From a virus, in the IMG/VR virus record IMGVR_UViG_3300035698_015773, positions 1 through 24,361 of that record: a stretch of DNA of 24,361 nucleotides. One strand, written 5' to 3'. The notes below the pieces were generated by a model. The model did no database searches, was not told the DNA's origin, and worked only from the letters and a program-made list of their open reading frames with translations. Both the position numbers and the translations under genes were made by a program. Shown here one piece after another: positions 16,563 through 23,054 of the stretch (the stretch's first letter is position 1; each line of letters starts with the position of its first letter).

Positions 16563-17300
16563 TTATTCCCTTAATTTACTTTTTAAAAGATTGATCTCTT
16601 TAGAATAATCCATATTAAAAGGATTTAATTTTGCGGTATGAGATTGTAACTGATATTGTCTCTGCCTATATTCTGAAGCTGTTTGGTCAGGATGATTAAT
16701 GTCGTGCAGCGTGGTATGGCCGATATGGTTAAAAACTATTTCCCTCATTGGTATAATTCTATCTACAGCATTATATATCGTATATGTTGCTACGTCTCCC
16801 CCTAATGAAATCCAATGTTCATTAATTAAATATCCCAAGGCTCTTAAACATTCCTGCGAAAATATTGGAGCATCACTAAACCAACCTAAAGAGGTAGTTA
16901 GTGTCTTATCTATACTGGTAGAGTCAACAGCCCCAATTGCTATTCTATCTGTTTTTATTTTAAAGTATTCTTCAAATTTTTGTAGAGCAATAAGATCCCA
17001 ATTTTTAGTAATGATATGGCAATCGTCTCCTAGTGGCCAAATATATTTGCCTATCGCTTTTCGTGCTAATTTATTAACATTTATATGTATATTACATTCT
17101 CTTTTAGAAACAATTGGTTCAAAAAATGTGTAATATTTTTGTAAATTTTCTAAAGCATCAACAGAAATTTGATCATCATCATCAAAATTTACTAAAACTT
17201 CTAATTCCTTAAGATTGTTAGCTGTAGTTTTAATACGATAGAGCATTTCTTGCAGTAATACTATGCGATTACGTGAATTAAAGATAATAGAAAAATTCAT
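16563..17300 (-). CDS. GT-A fold glycosyltransferase (family 2-like)
   Basis: The 245-residue protein begins MNFSIIFNSRNR, a GT2-type first strand, and continues LEVLVNFDDDDQ, the typical second strand with clustered aspartates. KYIWPLGDDCHI (about 89-100) gives the DDx metal site, and a later FNHIGHTTLHDINHPDQT stretch supplies conserved histidines. AGGA lies five bases before the ATG, which overlaps the stop of the upstream epimerase gene (ATGA at 17297-17300). It is probably a soluble or peripherally bound transferase working on the same glycan as the paralogues immediately downstream. The specific sugar is unknown. Confidence 0.77.
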   Translation of the reverse strand: MNFSIIFNSRNRIVLLQEMLYRIKTTANNLKELEVLVNFDDDDQISVDALENLQKYYTFFEPIVSKRECNIHINVNKLARKAIGKYIWPLGDDCHIITKNWDLIALQKFEEYFKIKTDRIAIGAVDSTSIDKTLTTSLGWFSDAPIFSQECLRALGYLINEHWISLGGDVATYTIYNAVDRIIPMREIVFNHIGHTTLHDINHPDQTASEYRQRQYQLQSHTAKLNPFNMDYSKEINLLKSKLRE

Positions 17301-18151
17301 GCAATTCCTTCCACATAATCAATAATGGCCAACTTAGTAGGTTTACAATCAATATTAGACTTTAACGATACATATTTATCGTCTCCTACCCAATCTCCTT
17401 TTTCTCCTAACCATCGTATTGGCTTATGTATTCCGATTATTTCCATGATGAAAGTTGCCATTTGTAGTATATTTATATTGTCGTTTGGGCTTATGTTTAA
17501 GATTATGTTTTTCCATGATAAAGACCATGTAGTAGCATATATACTATCTTCTATGCCGAGATAGGGCTTAGTTGAGCCTGGACTATTACCTATCAACTCT
17601 AAATATTCACTACCTGAACGAAGTTTCCTAACAATGTCATACATTACTCCATGTCTCGCCTTTTTCCCTAGATGTGTGACATATCGCAATATCACATAAC
17701 TATCAATCTTATTGTATGATTCGGCGTATAATCTTACGAGATTTTCACAATAGAGTTTACTTAGTCCGTAAATAGAACTAGGCTGGGGAATGTGATAAGG
17801 AGTTCGAGGGGAAGAATGTGTACCGTATACAGTACCAGATGATGCTAGAACAAATTTAGAATGTTTGGGAGTACTATCCAATATTCGATGAGTCATCACT
17901 ATATTGTTCTGACTTACACTGTGATCGAAAAATTTTACTTGAGTGGTTGCTGCTAAATGAATGATTATGTCTGGATTAATTTCTTTGAATAAAGTATCTA
18001 TTTTATCTTTAGATAAATCTAGTTCATAGTGTGGATAAGGTACATCTGGTTTAGAACGAGAGATACCAATTACATCACGTCCTTGAGCATATAAAGCCGG
18101 TCCTAATTCAGATCCTATCAGTCCAGTGTCACCAGTTATAAGAATTTTCAT
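17297..18151 (-). CDS. NAD-dependent epimerase/dehydratase (extended SDR)
   Basis: The 284-residue protein has the Rossmann motif GDTGLIG (7-13), the IIIHLAAT strand (62-69), and the catalytic S105, Y128 and K132 (SSGTVYG and YGLSK). This is the extended SDR pattern of nucleotide-sugar epimerases, dehydratases and reductases. Substrate binding is suggested by the STKPYLGIEDSIYA segment. It is the first sugar gene after the tmRNA region in the direction of transcription, and its ATG overlaps the stop of the small HNH gene (ATGA), so the endonuclease has been fitted into the operon without breaking coupling. Exact activity is open. Confidence 0.88.
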   Translation of the reverse strand: MKILITGDTGLIGSELGPALYAQGRDVIGISRSKPDVPYPHYELDLSKDKIDTLFKEINPDIIIHLAATTQVKFFDHSVSQNNIVMTHRILDSTPKHSKFVLASSGTVYGTHSSPRTPYHIPQPSSIYGLSKLYCENLVRLYAESYNKIDSYVILRYVTHLGKKARHGVMYDIVRKLRSGSEYLELIGNSPGSTKPYLGIEDSIYATTWSLSWKNIILNISPNDNINILQMATFIMEIIGIHKPIRWLGEKGDWVGDDKYVSLKSNIDCKPTKLAIIDYVEGIA

Positions 18152-18477
18152 TTATTATGTTTCGCTACAGCCTTACACATAGTAATAGTATCTTCTACAG
18201 AAAAATTATTTCTAGCGTAATTAAAAGACACACTTACAAATTTCACGTTTCCTATCCTATATCCTATTTTATTATCTATACGGTCGAGAGAGGCAGTATA
18301 AATGCTTAATGGTTTAGCATAAGCATGAGTCCTTAGTTCTAATTGTAAGTTAGAATATGGACATTTTCCCTTTTGTTTCTCCCACAATTGTTCAAGATAT
18401 TCTTCCGTGAGATTTGTTTCTTGCCCTTTCCTTTTAGATTTTCCTTTAACAACTTTTAAATACCACTTAAAGTTCAT
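18148..18477 (-). CDS. Minimal HNH-type endonuclease domain protein
   Basis: The 109-residue protein is collinear with the nuclease domain of the larger HNH gene at 3014: CPYSNLQLEL matches CALSGLSLKF, ASLDRIDNKIGYRIGNVKFV matches ASLDRIDSSIGYLKDNIQWI, and a CKAVAKHNK end matches the CKKIAKYKRI end. It lacks the N-terminal DNA-binding part. At the place of the late catalytic histidine (WIHKDIN) it has FVSVSFN, a serine-for-histidine change with the asparagine kept; such variants occur in HNH relatives, so loss of activity is possible but not certain. It lies just 3' of the tmRNA and has AGGACA upstream of its ATG. Confidence 0.8.
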   Translation of the reverse strand: MNFKWYLKVVKGKSKRKGQETNLTEEYLEQLWEKQKGKCPYSNLQLELRTHAYAKPLSIYTASLDRIDNKIGYRIGNVKFVSVSFNYARNNFSVEDTITMCKAVAKHNK

Positions 18478-18719
18478 CTAATTTTGTCCTGTCCTATCCT
18501 AAATGCTTCAGTGGACTAGGGCGGTGCGACCCGCCGTCTTGCACACTTATAATTACTACTTCTACGTACATAGTCAATTAATTCACAATTGACAGTATAG
18601 ATTCATTAGAATCGTCAGCCATTTTATTGTTAGGCTCAATTTTCCGAAATTATCGGTAGTCAACTATTCAGTAGTACTGGCGGATTTTTTATCGGTTCAT
18701 GCTAACCTGCAACCTAAAA

Positions 18720-18752
18720 TTAGGCAGCTAAACAATATGTATAGTTCTTCAC
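18720..18752 (-). other. tmRNA proteolysis-tag reading frame
   Basis: Downstream of PK1 the frame GUG-AAG-AAC-UAU-ACA-UAU-UGU-UUA-GCU-GCC-UAA encodes VKNYTYCLAA. Ten residues ending in LAA is the usual form of tmRNA tags (compare ANDENYALAA of Escherichia coli). UUAGUU just before GUG resembles the UAGUC determinant before the resume codon. GUG as resume codon is an inference by spacing; AAG is an alternative. The LAA end should be read by ClpXP-type proteases. Confidence 0.75.
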
Positions 18753-18765
18753 AACTAACAAGTCA

Positions 18766-18802
18766 GGTCGTCTTATTTATAGCAGCCTAACGACCAACTG
18801 CT
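18766..18802 (-). other. PK1 pseudoknot of the tmRNA
   Basis: On the minus strand AGCAG (18798-18802) pairs with CUGCU (18781-18785), and GGUCGU (18790-18795) pairs with ACGACC (18766-18771), giving two interleaved perfect stems with a nine-base AU-rich loop (AUAAAUAAG region). The place and form are those of tmRNA PK1, directly before the tag frame. Confidence 0.85.
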
Positions 18803-18867
18803 AATACGCAATAGTAATCTCCATTTGCAATCGATTTCAATTCTAGCCCATATATAGTGGTATTGTT

Positions 18868-19884
18868 CTAAAAATTTAATTTCTCTGTCAAAATATCATT
18901 AATGTTATTAAAGTGGTCATAATTAATTATTAACAATGGTATTTTATTTTTTCTACAATAGTCTTCTTTAATCTTGTCTCGTTTTTTACTATTTATAAAA
19001 CCTTGTTTAGTCTTATGAAAATATTCCGTAAATTTAAAATGTTGCTCCCCTTGATATTCTATTAGATGTAGCTTATCATGTTCCCAATAAGCAAAATCAA
19101 ATATTAAATTATTAATAAATTTGCAGTCTGGTAAAATATACTGAGGTTTAAATGTTACTTGCTTATCTATTAAAAATTGTTCAATTACTTTTTCTCCTAA
19201 AGAACTACTACAAGACCAACATTCACTATGCTTATGATTTTCTGGTATTTGTTGAAAATCGCCATGTATTGGACATGTAATGGTTACTTTAGTTTTAGAA
19301 TTAATATAGTCAACTTTATCATAGTTGTATTTATTATTATGAAATATAGAACTGGCTTCTATAAATTTAGTTTTATTTATTTCTTGCTGTATCAAATAAT
19401 CATCTTGTAAACAATTAGGACAATTAACACCTCTCAAATGATAATATGGTATTTGTTTAAATTTACCATGTTTTTTACATATAATAGTTAATGGTTTCTG
19501 GCTATGTATGTAAATTGTATCACTATAGTCATATCTGTTACCAAATATAGCGATTGCTTTTTCAATAAAATATTTTGTTGTAGTATTTTTATTAGCGGTA
19601 CATAAATTTAGCTTAACAGCTTTGTTCCTTATTATATGAGTAGTTCTATTTTTTAACAATCTTTCAGTTTTTTTTCTGTCAGAATGATAATATTTTTGTA
19701 ATATAGATAATTCTTGATCGGTCCACACTATATATTTTTTAGCTAAATTCAATTTTTTAAAACGATGATAAATACCATTATGAGTTCGTCCGGGCAATAA
19801 TTTACACATATCAACTATCGATATTTTATTATGATTGTCAATTAATATGTTATCTTCTTTTTTAGTCCACTTATACCCTCTCAT
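18868..19884 (-). CDS. Vsr-like/PD-(D/E)XK homing endonuclease with SANT and zinc-binding repeats
   Basis: The 338-residue protein has two N-terminal Myb/SANT-like units (YKWTKKEDNILIDNH near 4-18 and VWTDQELSILQKYY near 53-66). Two cysteine/histidine repeats follow, of the form F...YDY...Y.......I.C..HG.F.Q.P..HL....C..C (about 105-158 and 172-225). The C-terminal nuclease has LIFDFAYW and LIEYQGEQHF (candidate D263, E276, Q278) followed by KRDKIKEDYCRKNKIPLLII. This is the domain order of many phage homing endonucleases. It stops 19 bases before the 5' end of the tmRNA and has GGAGA before its ATG. It is clearly related to the endonuclease at 21009. Confidence 0.82.
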   Translation of the reverse strand: MRGYKWTKKEDNILIDNHNKISIVDMCKLLPGRTHNGIYHRFKKLNLAKKYIVWTDQELSILQKYYHSDRKKTERLLKNRTTHIIRNKAVKLNLCTANKNTTTKYFIEKAIAIFGNRYDYSDTIYIHSQKPLTIICKKHGKFKQIPYYHLRGVNCPNCLQDDYLIQQEINKTKFIEASSIFHNNKYNYDKVDYINSKTKVTITCPIHGDFQQIPENHKHSECWSCSSSLGEKVIEQFLIDKQVTFKPQYILPDCKFINNLIFDFAYWEHDKLHLIEYQGEQHFKFTEYFHKTKQGFINSKKRDKIKEDYCRKNKIPLLIINYDHFNNINDILTEKLNF

Positions 19885-19906
19885 TATGATATCTTCTCCA
19901 TATCTT

Positions 19907-19935
19907 ATTATAGTAGATTATACACCACAAATCAA
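19907..19935 (-). promoter_or_regulatory. Sigma70-type promoter before the endonuclease-tmRNA unit
   Basis: On the minus strand TTGATT (19930-19935) and TATAAT (19907-19912) are separated by 17 bases, close to the bacterial sigma70 consensus. It lies 23 bases upstream of the endonuclease ATG and could drive that gene, the tmRNA and the sugar operon beyond. A second TATAAT lies between the two boxes. Confidence 0.6.
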
Positions 19936-19952
19936 GGTCTAAATTTAAATTT

Positions 19953-20564
19953 TTATGGTTTTTCTGGATATTCTGTAATTCTATCGCTTATGTCTCCAAT
20001 TCTATCATTTAAGTCTAAGAAGACCCAACGGTCTAGATGGTCAATTTTCTCGGCAAATGCTATATTCCACAGATATTCTTTAACTTGGACCCAACCTTCG
20101 AACATTAAAGAATGTGGCAAAGTTCCCATTAGCCAGGGAGGAAGGTCAGACTTATCATTACATTGGATGATTATGGGTTTTTTCTGCCTGTTAGCAGTAA
20201 CAATTTCCTCCATTGTCCCACAAATTCTTTTGCTTACATCATAGTTGACAATAAGAAAGTCTGCCTTGTCTGTAAAACGAAGATCTACAGCTCTAACCTT
20301 TTTCATATTCTTACTTATACCATCAAAATCCCTATTCTTCATACATTGTTGTCTGTACAAATATGATATATCGTCTTCAAGACCGGCATTAGTATCGTCT
20401 TCAATAAGTATTGGTTTCTTATAAGGGTTAAAAACAATAAGGTCTAAATCTTCCAGCCAAGGAGTAAGTTCTTCTCTCCATTGGCGACCTTCTTCTCTAC
20501 CGTGATCCATGCTTCCCACGAGATAGCAACTAGAATACCTTAGACGTGATCTCCACCTATTCAT
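19953..20564 (-). CDS. Nucleoside 2-deoxyribosyltransferase-like protein
   Basis: I chose the ATG at 20562-20564 (203 residues), which overlaps the phosphatase stop as ATGA and has GGGGA upstream; a longer start would lie inside the phosphatase gene. YLVGSMDHGREEGRQWREEL (14-33) resembles the family's first strand and 'G--F' loop. ADFLIVNYD (101-109) and CGTMEEIVTA (115-124) match the conserved 'D-D--V---D' and 'G---E---A' sites, where the glutamate is the nucleophile. KKPIIIQ completes the core. Such enzymes cleave or exchange the N-glycosidic bond of (deoxy)nucleosides or nucleotides. The family is broad and also covers sugar-nucleotide hydrolases and NAD-related enzymes, so the substrate is open. 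Confidence 0.75.
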   Translation of the reverse strand: MNRWRSRLRYSSCYLVGSMDHGREEGRQWREELTPWLEDLDLIVFNPYKKPILIEDDTNAGLEDDISYLYRQQCMKNRDFDGISKNMKKVRAVDLRFTDKADFLIVNYDVSKRICGTMEEIVTANRQKKPIIIQCNDKSDLPPWLMGTLPHSLMFEGWVQVKEYLWNIAFAEKIDHLDRWVFLDLNDRIGDISDRITEYPEKP

Positions 20565-21031
20565 TCTATTTTTCCCCAATTCTGAACAAGCCACATCTGG
20601 ATACCTCGGCCTGGACGGTATGACCATTTTGTAGCAAATTCTTTTTGTGCTTCTTTATAAGATTCGTTGGTAATAAGCTTAGCTCTTTTAGCTAAGTAGC
20701 ACAATACTAAACTTGGAGATCTAGATTCTCCACGATTACAGTGGACTATAACTTTACGGTTGTCAATGTGTTTACTTATAAAATCTAGACTTTTAGTAAA
20801 TGTTTCCATTCTAAATAGTGGATGTTCTGGGTCTATCATATTTAGATATAGGTCGTTGTCTTGCTCAAGGTACAAATAATTAGGATGAAGTTGTGGAATT
20901 TGCCCTAAATCGCCAACAGCAGAAACGTAACAAGGATTTTTGCAAGCGTGAATAATTGCGGTGTTTTTACTGGAGTTGGAACATAAATCAATATCTCCAG
21001 CAAATAAATTAGGTAAAACTTGAGTGGTCAT
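20561..21031 (-). CDS. Dual-specificity (tyrosine-type) phosphatase
   Basis: The 156-residue protein contains VHCNRGESRSPSL (96-108), the HCxxGxxRS P-loop of cysteine-based phosphatases with C98 and R104. The preceding FTKSLDFISKHIDNRKVIVHC matches the helix-strand before the loop in dual-specificity phosphatases. The small size leaves only the catalytic domain. The substrate may be a phosphoprotein, but relatives also act on nucleotides, RNA 5' ends or phospho-sugars. Its stop is coupled to the deoxyribosyltransferase-like gene, which suggests a joint role in nucleotide or ADP-ribose-type metabolism (inference). The start overlaps the endonuclease gene at 21009 by 23 bases. Confidence 0.85.
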   Translation of the reverse strand: MTTQVLPNLFAGDIDLCSNSSKNTAIIHACKNPCYVSAVGDLGQIPQLHPNYLYLEQDNDLYLNMIDPEHPLFRMETFTKSLDFISKHIDNRKVIVHCNRGESRSPSLVLCYLAKRAKLITNESYKEAQKEFATKWSYRPGRGIQMWLVQNWGKIE

Positions 21032-22307
21032 TATCTATACTTAATTCTTTAGTTAAAATTGTTTCTATATTATTAAATTTTGTATCAGGTATAACTATTA
21101 GTGAAATATTATTTTTTTTACAATAGTCTCTTTTAATTCTATCTCGTTTTTTTTGTGCTAGAAATACATCTTTAGTTTTATGCCAATGTTTAACAAACTC
21201 ATAATGTTGTCTACCATTCCATTCTATTAGAAATAATTTATTTTTAATCCAAACACCAAAATCAAAAGGTAAAGGTTTTTTATATCTACAGTCTTTTATT
21301 CTATATTGTGACTTATATTTGATATTATTATCAATTAAAAACTGTTGGACAGCAATCTCTCCTTTAGAAAGCCAACACTTTTGACAATTATGTCCTTGTT
21401 TACGTGAACCAGAAGTTGCCTTCCACGAATTTTTACATTTATTACATATCCACCAATATTTTTTAGAACTACCTATTGATACTTGAGAAGCCAATCTTTG
21501 ATTTTTATTATAATCGTATTCGGTAACTAAAAATTCATGATCTGCAACGCTATTTCCTTCTTTTGGTATACTACTAGTAAATCTTCTATTTATTTCTCCA
21601 CAAATTGGACATCCACTTCCTGCTAAATGTGTATAAGGAGCCTGTTTAAAGATGCCATGCATAAAGCATAAGATAGGCTGTTCAATATGAGCATTAATAT
21701 ATTCTGTAATTTTACCATAGCCATATCTATTATTGTGTTTTATATTAGCTTTTTTTATAAAATTTTCAATAGTATCTCTATATCTTATACTATGGGATTC
21801 ACCAGCACATTTAATACAACCGTCTCCTCTTAAATGATTTTCTGCTTTCTGCCAAAAAAACCCATGTTTAGGGCACTCTATTTTAATTTTTTCTTTACCA
21901 TTAATATACTGTGTTTCATCATAACAATATTTATTGTCGTGTACGATTTCTACTTCTTTTATAAAATAGTCATGACTTTTTTTATTATGAGTGATCCTTT
22001 TTTTGTATATATTAAGTTTTTTAGCTTGGCAAACAATACTTCTCCAATTTCTATCGGGAAATAAAAACATTAATCTTTTTTTATCATATTGACTATATGT
22101 TAACCTTAATAAATCTATTTCTTTTTTTGTCCATAATCGAGATCTAGTTAATTTAAGGAGTTTAGCATACATACCTATAGCTTCTACTGTTCTATTTGGA
22201 AGTAATAATTGTACATCAGCTCTAGATAATAGGTGATAATTATCAATAAGAATTTTTTTTTCTTGTTCTGTCCACTGTTTACTCACATCCACATCCCAAC
22301 ATAACAA
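21009..22307 (-). CDS. Vsr-like/PD-(D/E)XK homing endonuclease with SANT and zinc-binding repeats (second copy)
   Basis: The 432-residue protein repeats the architecture of the gene at 18868: a SANT-like KQWTEQEKKILIDNYH and a second RLWTKKEIDLLRLTY, cysteine/histidine repeats (KIECPKHGFFWQ...CIKC, ILCFMHGIFKQ...CPIC, and WICNKCKNSWKA...CQKC), and the nuclease LPFDFGVW...LFLIEWNGRQHYEF...KKRDRIKRDYCKKNNISLIVI. It has one more cysteine repeat than the other copy. AAGG precedes the ATG. It overlaps the zinc-ribbon gene by 25 bases upstream and the phosphatase by 23 bases downstream, so it is fitted into the operon without breaking either neighbour. Confidence 0.82.
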   Translation of the reverse strand: MLCWDVDVSKQWTEQEKKILIDNYHLLSRADVQLLLPNRTVEAIGMYAKLLKLTRSRLWTKKEIDLLRLTYSQYDKKRLMFLFPDRNWRSIVCQAKKLNIYKKRITHNKKSHDYFIKEVEIVHDNKYCYDETQYINGKEKIKIECPKHGFFWQKAENHLRGDGCIKCAGESHSIRYRDTIENFIKKANIKHNNRYGYGKITEYINAHIEQPILCFMHGIFKQAPYTHLAGSGCPICGEINRRFTSSIPKEGNSVADHEFLVTEYDYNKNQRLASQVSIGSSKKYWWICNKCKNSWKATSGSRKQGHNCQKCWLSKGEIAVQQFLIDNNIKYKSQYRIKDCRYKKPLPFDFGVWIKNKLFLIEWNGRQHYEFVKHWHKTKDVFLAQKKRDRIKRDYCKKNNISLIVIPDTKFNNIETILTKELSIDNDHSSFT

Positions 22308-22525
22308 ATACCTTCTATAGAAAGTACTTTGTTAGTATGTTTTTTATTTTGACGGAGGCCCCATTCAGATTCTATTTTTTTACATTGCGGACAGACAAAG
22401 TTTTTCATTGAGTCTCCATAAAAATCCCATTCATTTATAACTGTTTTATAGCCGCAGTTTTCGCACATCAACTCGTATTCTCTTGTTCTTGCGTTTTTAT
22501 ACATGGTAATACTCATTTTAATCAT
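22283..22525 (-). CDS. Small zinc-ribbon protein of unknown function
   Basis: Two CxxC knuckles, CENCG and CPQC, are spaced about 24 residues apart, giving a zinc-ribbon. The rest is polar. The start is uncertain: I prefer the ATG at 22523-22525 (80 residues), with AGAAAG upstream; the ATG at 22514-22516 is nearly as good, and a longer start at 22564 would overlap the membrane peptide gene. The first option overlaps that gene's stop by 8 bases. The protein is probably a small phage regulator or nucleic-acid-binding protein, but no specific function is supported. Confidence 0.6.
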   Translation of the reverse strand: MIKMSITMYKNARTREYELMCENCGYKTVINEWDFYGDSMKNFVCPQCKKIESEWGLRQNKKHTNKVLSIEGICYVGMWM

Positions 22526-22682
22526 CGTAACTTTCTGCCGAATAAATCCAGGCCATGCCATCATCTTTTGTCTCGTTTATACTTTGTTTTGGCTTAGTAG
22601 TACATGGAGAATCTCCCTGTAGCAAAGTACTAATTATGCCAAAAATAAATGCCGCCAATATAATTGCACCGAGAGCATCCAT
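22518..22682 (-). CDS. Small single-pass membrane peptide (54 residues)
   Basis: The frame from the ATG at 22680-22682 to TAA at 22518-22520 is 54 residues long and is preceded by AGGA, seven bases plus a T-rich spacer before the ATG; that site overlaps the TAG of the upstream gene. Residues 4-21 (LGAIILAAFIFGIISTLL) form one hydrophobic helix, followed by a polar tail with several acidic residues near the end. It resembles the small membrane proteins common in large phages (lysis modulators, holin-like or superinfection-exclusion peptides), but no family is recognisable. Good coding signs and a tight fit between neighbours support it. Confidence 0.72.
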   Translation of the reverse strand: MDALGAIILAAFIFGIISTLLQGDSPCTTKPKQSINETKDDGMAWIYSAESYDD

Positions 22683-22691
22683 AATAATATC

Positions 22692-23048
22692 CTATGTGAG
22701 TAATCTAACAGTATGGGGGCGATAAAACGTACTACCTTGCCACTTAGTATTTCCGCAATAAATAAAACAAAGTCCATCTTTGAACGCTACTATCCCATCG
22801 TCCTTTACTTCTATGACTTGGAATATTCCTCTATGTCCAATATTGGCTTTCTTGCCAGTCTTCAGTAGAATGTATGGGCCATTTGATACGTAAATAGTAT
22901 TGGACTTAGCTAACGTGGTCCAATCCACAGCCGCCCCTTCTGTTAATTCTTTTTTGGTTGGTAACTGTTCACCACAAGAGCAGACTCTCTTACGAAATCT
23001 CCATTCTTTGTGACAGGTAGGACAAATTTTGTGATTTTTTCTTGTCAT
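22692..23048 (-). CDS. Zinc-finger protein of unknown function
   Basis: The 118-residue protein begins MTRKNHKICPTCHKEW...VCSCGEQ, a four-cysteine zinc-binding region (CPTC and CSC) in the first 27 residues. A small beta-rich domain with alternating hydrophobic strands and a NGPYILLKTGKK...GIFQVIEVKDDGIVAFKDGLCFIYCG pattern follows, resembling an SH3- or KOW-like barrel; this is inference. A strong promoter directly precedes it. It could be an RNA or DNA binding protein. The start is fixed by the lack of any other early Met codon. Confidence 0.68.
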   Translation of the reverse strand: MTRKNHKICPTCHKEWRFRKRVCSCGEQLPTKKELTEGAAVDWTTLAKSNTIYVSNGPYILLKTGKKANIGHRGIFQVIEVKDDGIVAFKDGLCFIYCGNTKWQGSTFYRPHTVRLLT

Positions 23049-23054
23049 ATTAGT

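Larger units (their letters stand above)
18509..18849 (-). ncRNA. ssrA: tmRNA (transfer-messenger RNA), one-piece
   Basis: The RNA is read on the minus strand. Its 5' end GGGCUAG (18843-18849) pairs with CUAGUCC (18513-18519) in a full 7-bp acceptor stem with one G-U pair, followed by discriminator A at 18512; CCA is not fully encoded (CUG). After the stem comes a D-arm-like AAUUGAAAUCGAUUGC, similar to the conserved tmRNA 5' end. GAUUACUA (18812-18819) pairs with UAGUAAUU (18551-18558) as the long-range P2 helix. A classic H-type pseudoknot PK1 spans 18766-18802 (AGCAG/CUGCU with GGUCGU/ACGACC). The tag frame begins 13 bases later and ends ...LAA then UAA. The T-arm is GGCGG/CCGCC with a six-base loop, one shorter than usual. 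tmRNA rescues stalled ribosomes and tags their products for proteolysis. No other gene explains this 390-base gap. Confidence 0.9.

Noticed and set aside
16699-17133. A 144-residue open frame on the plus strand
   Set aside because: It lies wholly inside a glycosyltransferase gene with clear family motifs on the minus strand, and shows no motif or ribosome site of its own.
18772-18782. T4-type late promoter (TATAAATA)
   Set aside because: It is the AU-rich loop of PK1 in the tmRNA and is not placed upstream of any gene start; similar AT-rich strings occur by chance elsewhere.
18478-18867. Group I intron next to the homing endonucleases
   Set aside because: No group I core (P3-P7 with conserved elements) fits, whereas the tmRNA acceptor stem, P2, PK1 and tag explain the whole stretch.
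18886-18891. TTGACA as -35 box of a promoter just upstream of the tmRNA
   Set aside because: No good -10 box lies 16-18 bases downstream. The TATATA near 18851-18856 is 29 bases away, so only a weak promoter with another -35 could be argued.
20565-20627. A 21-residue N-terminal extension of the deoxyribosyltransferase-like protein
   Set aside because: It would lie inside the phosphatase gene. The ATG at 20564 has a good ribosome site and the usual ATGA junction.
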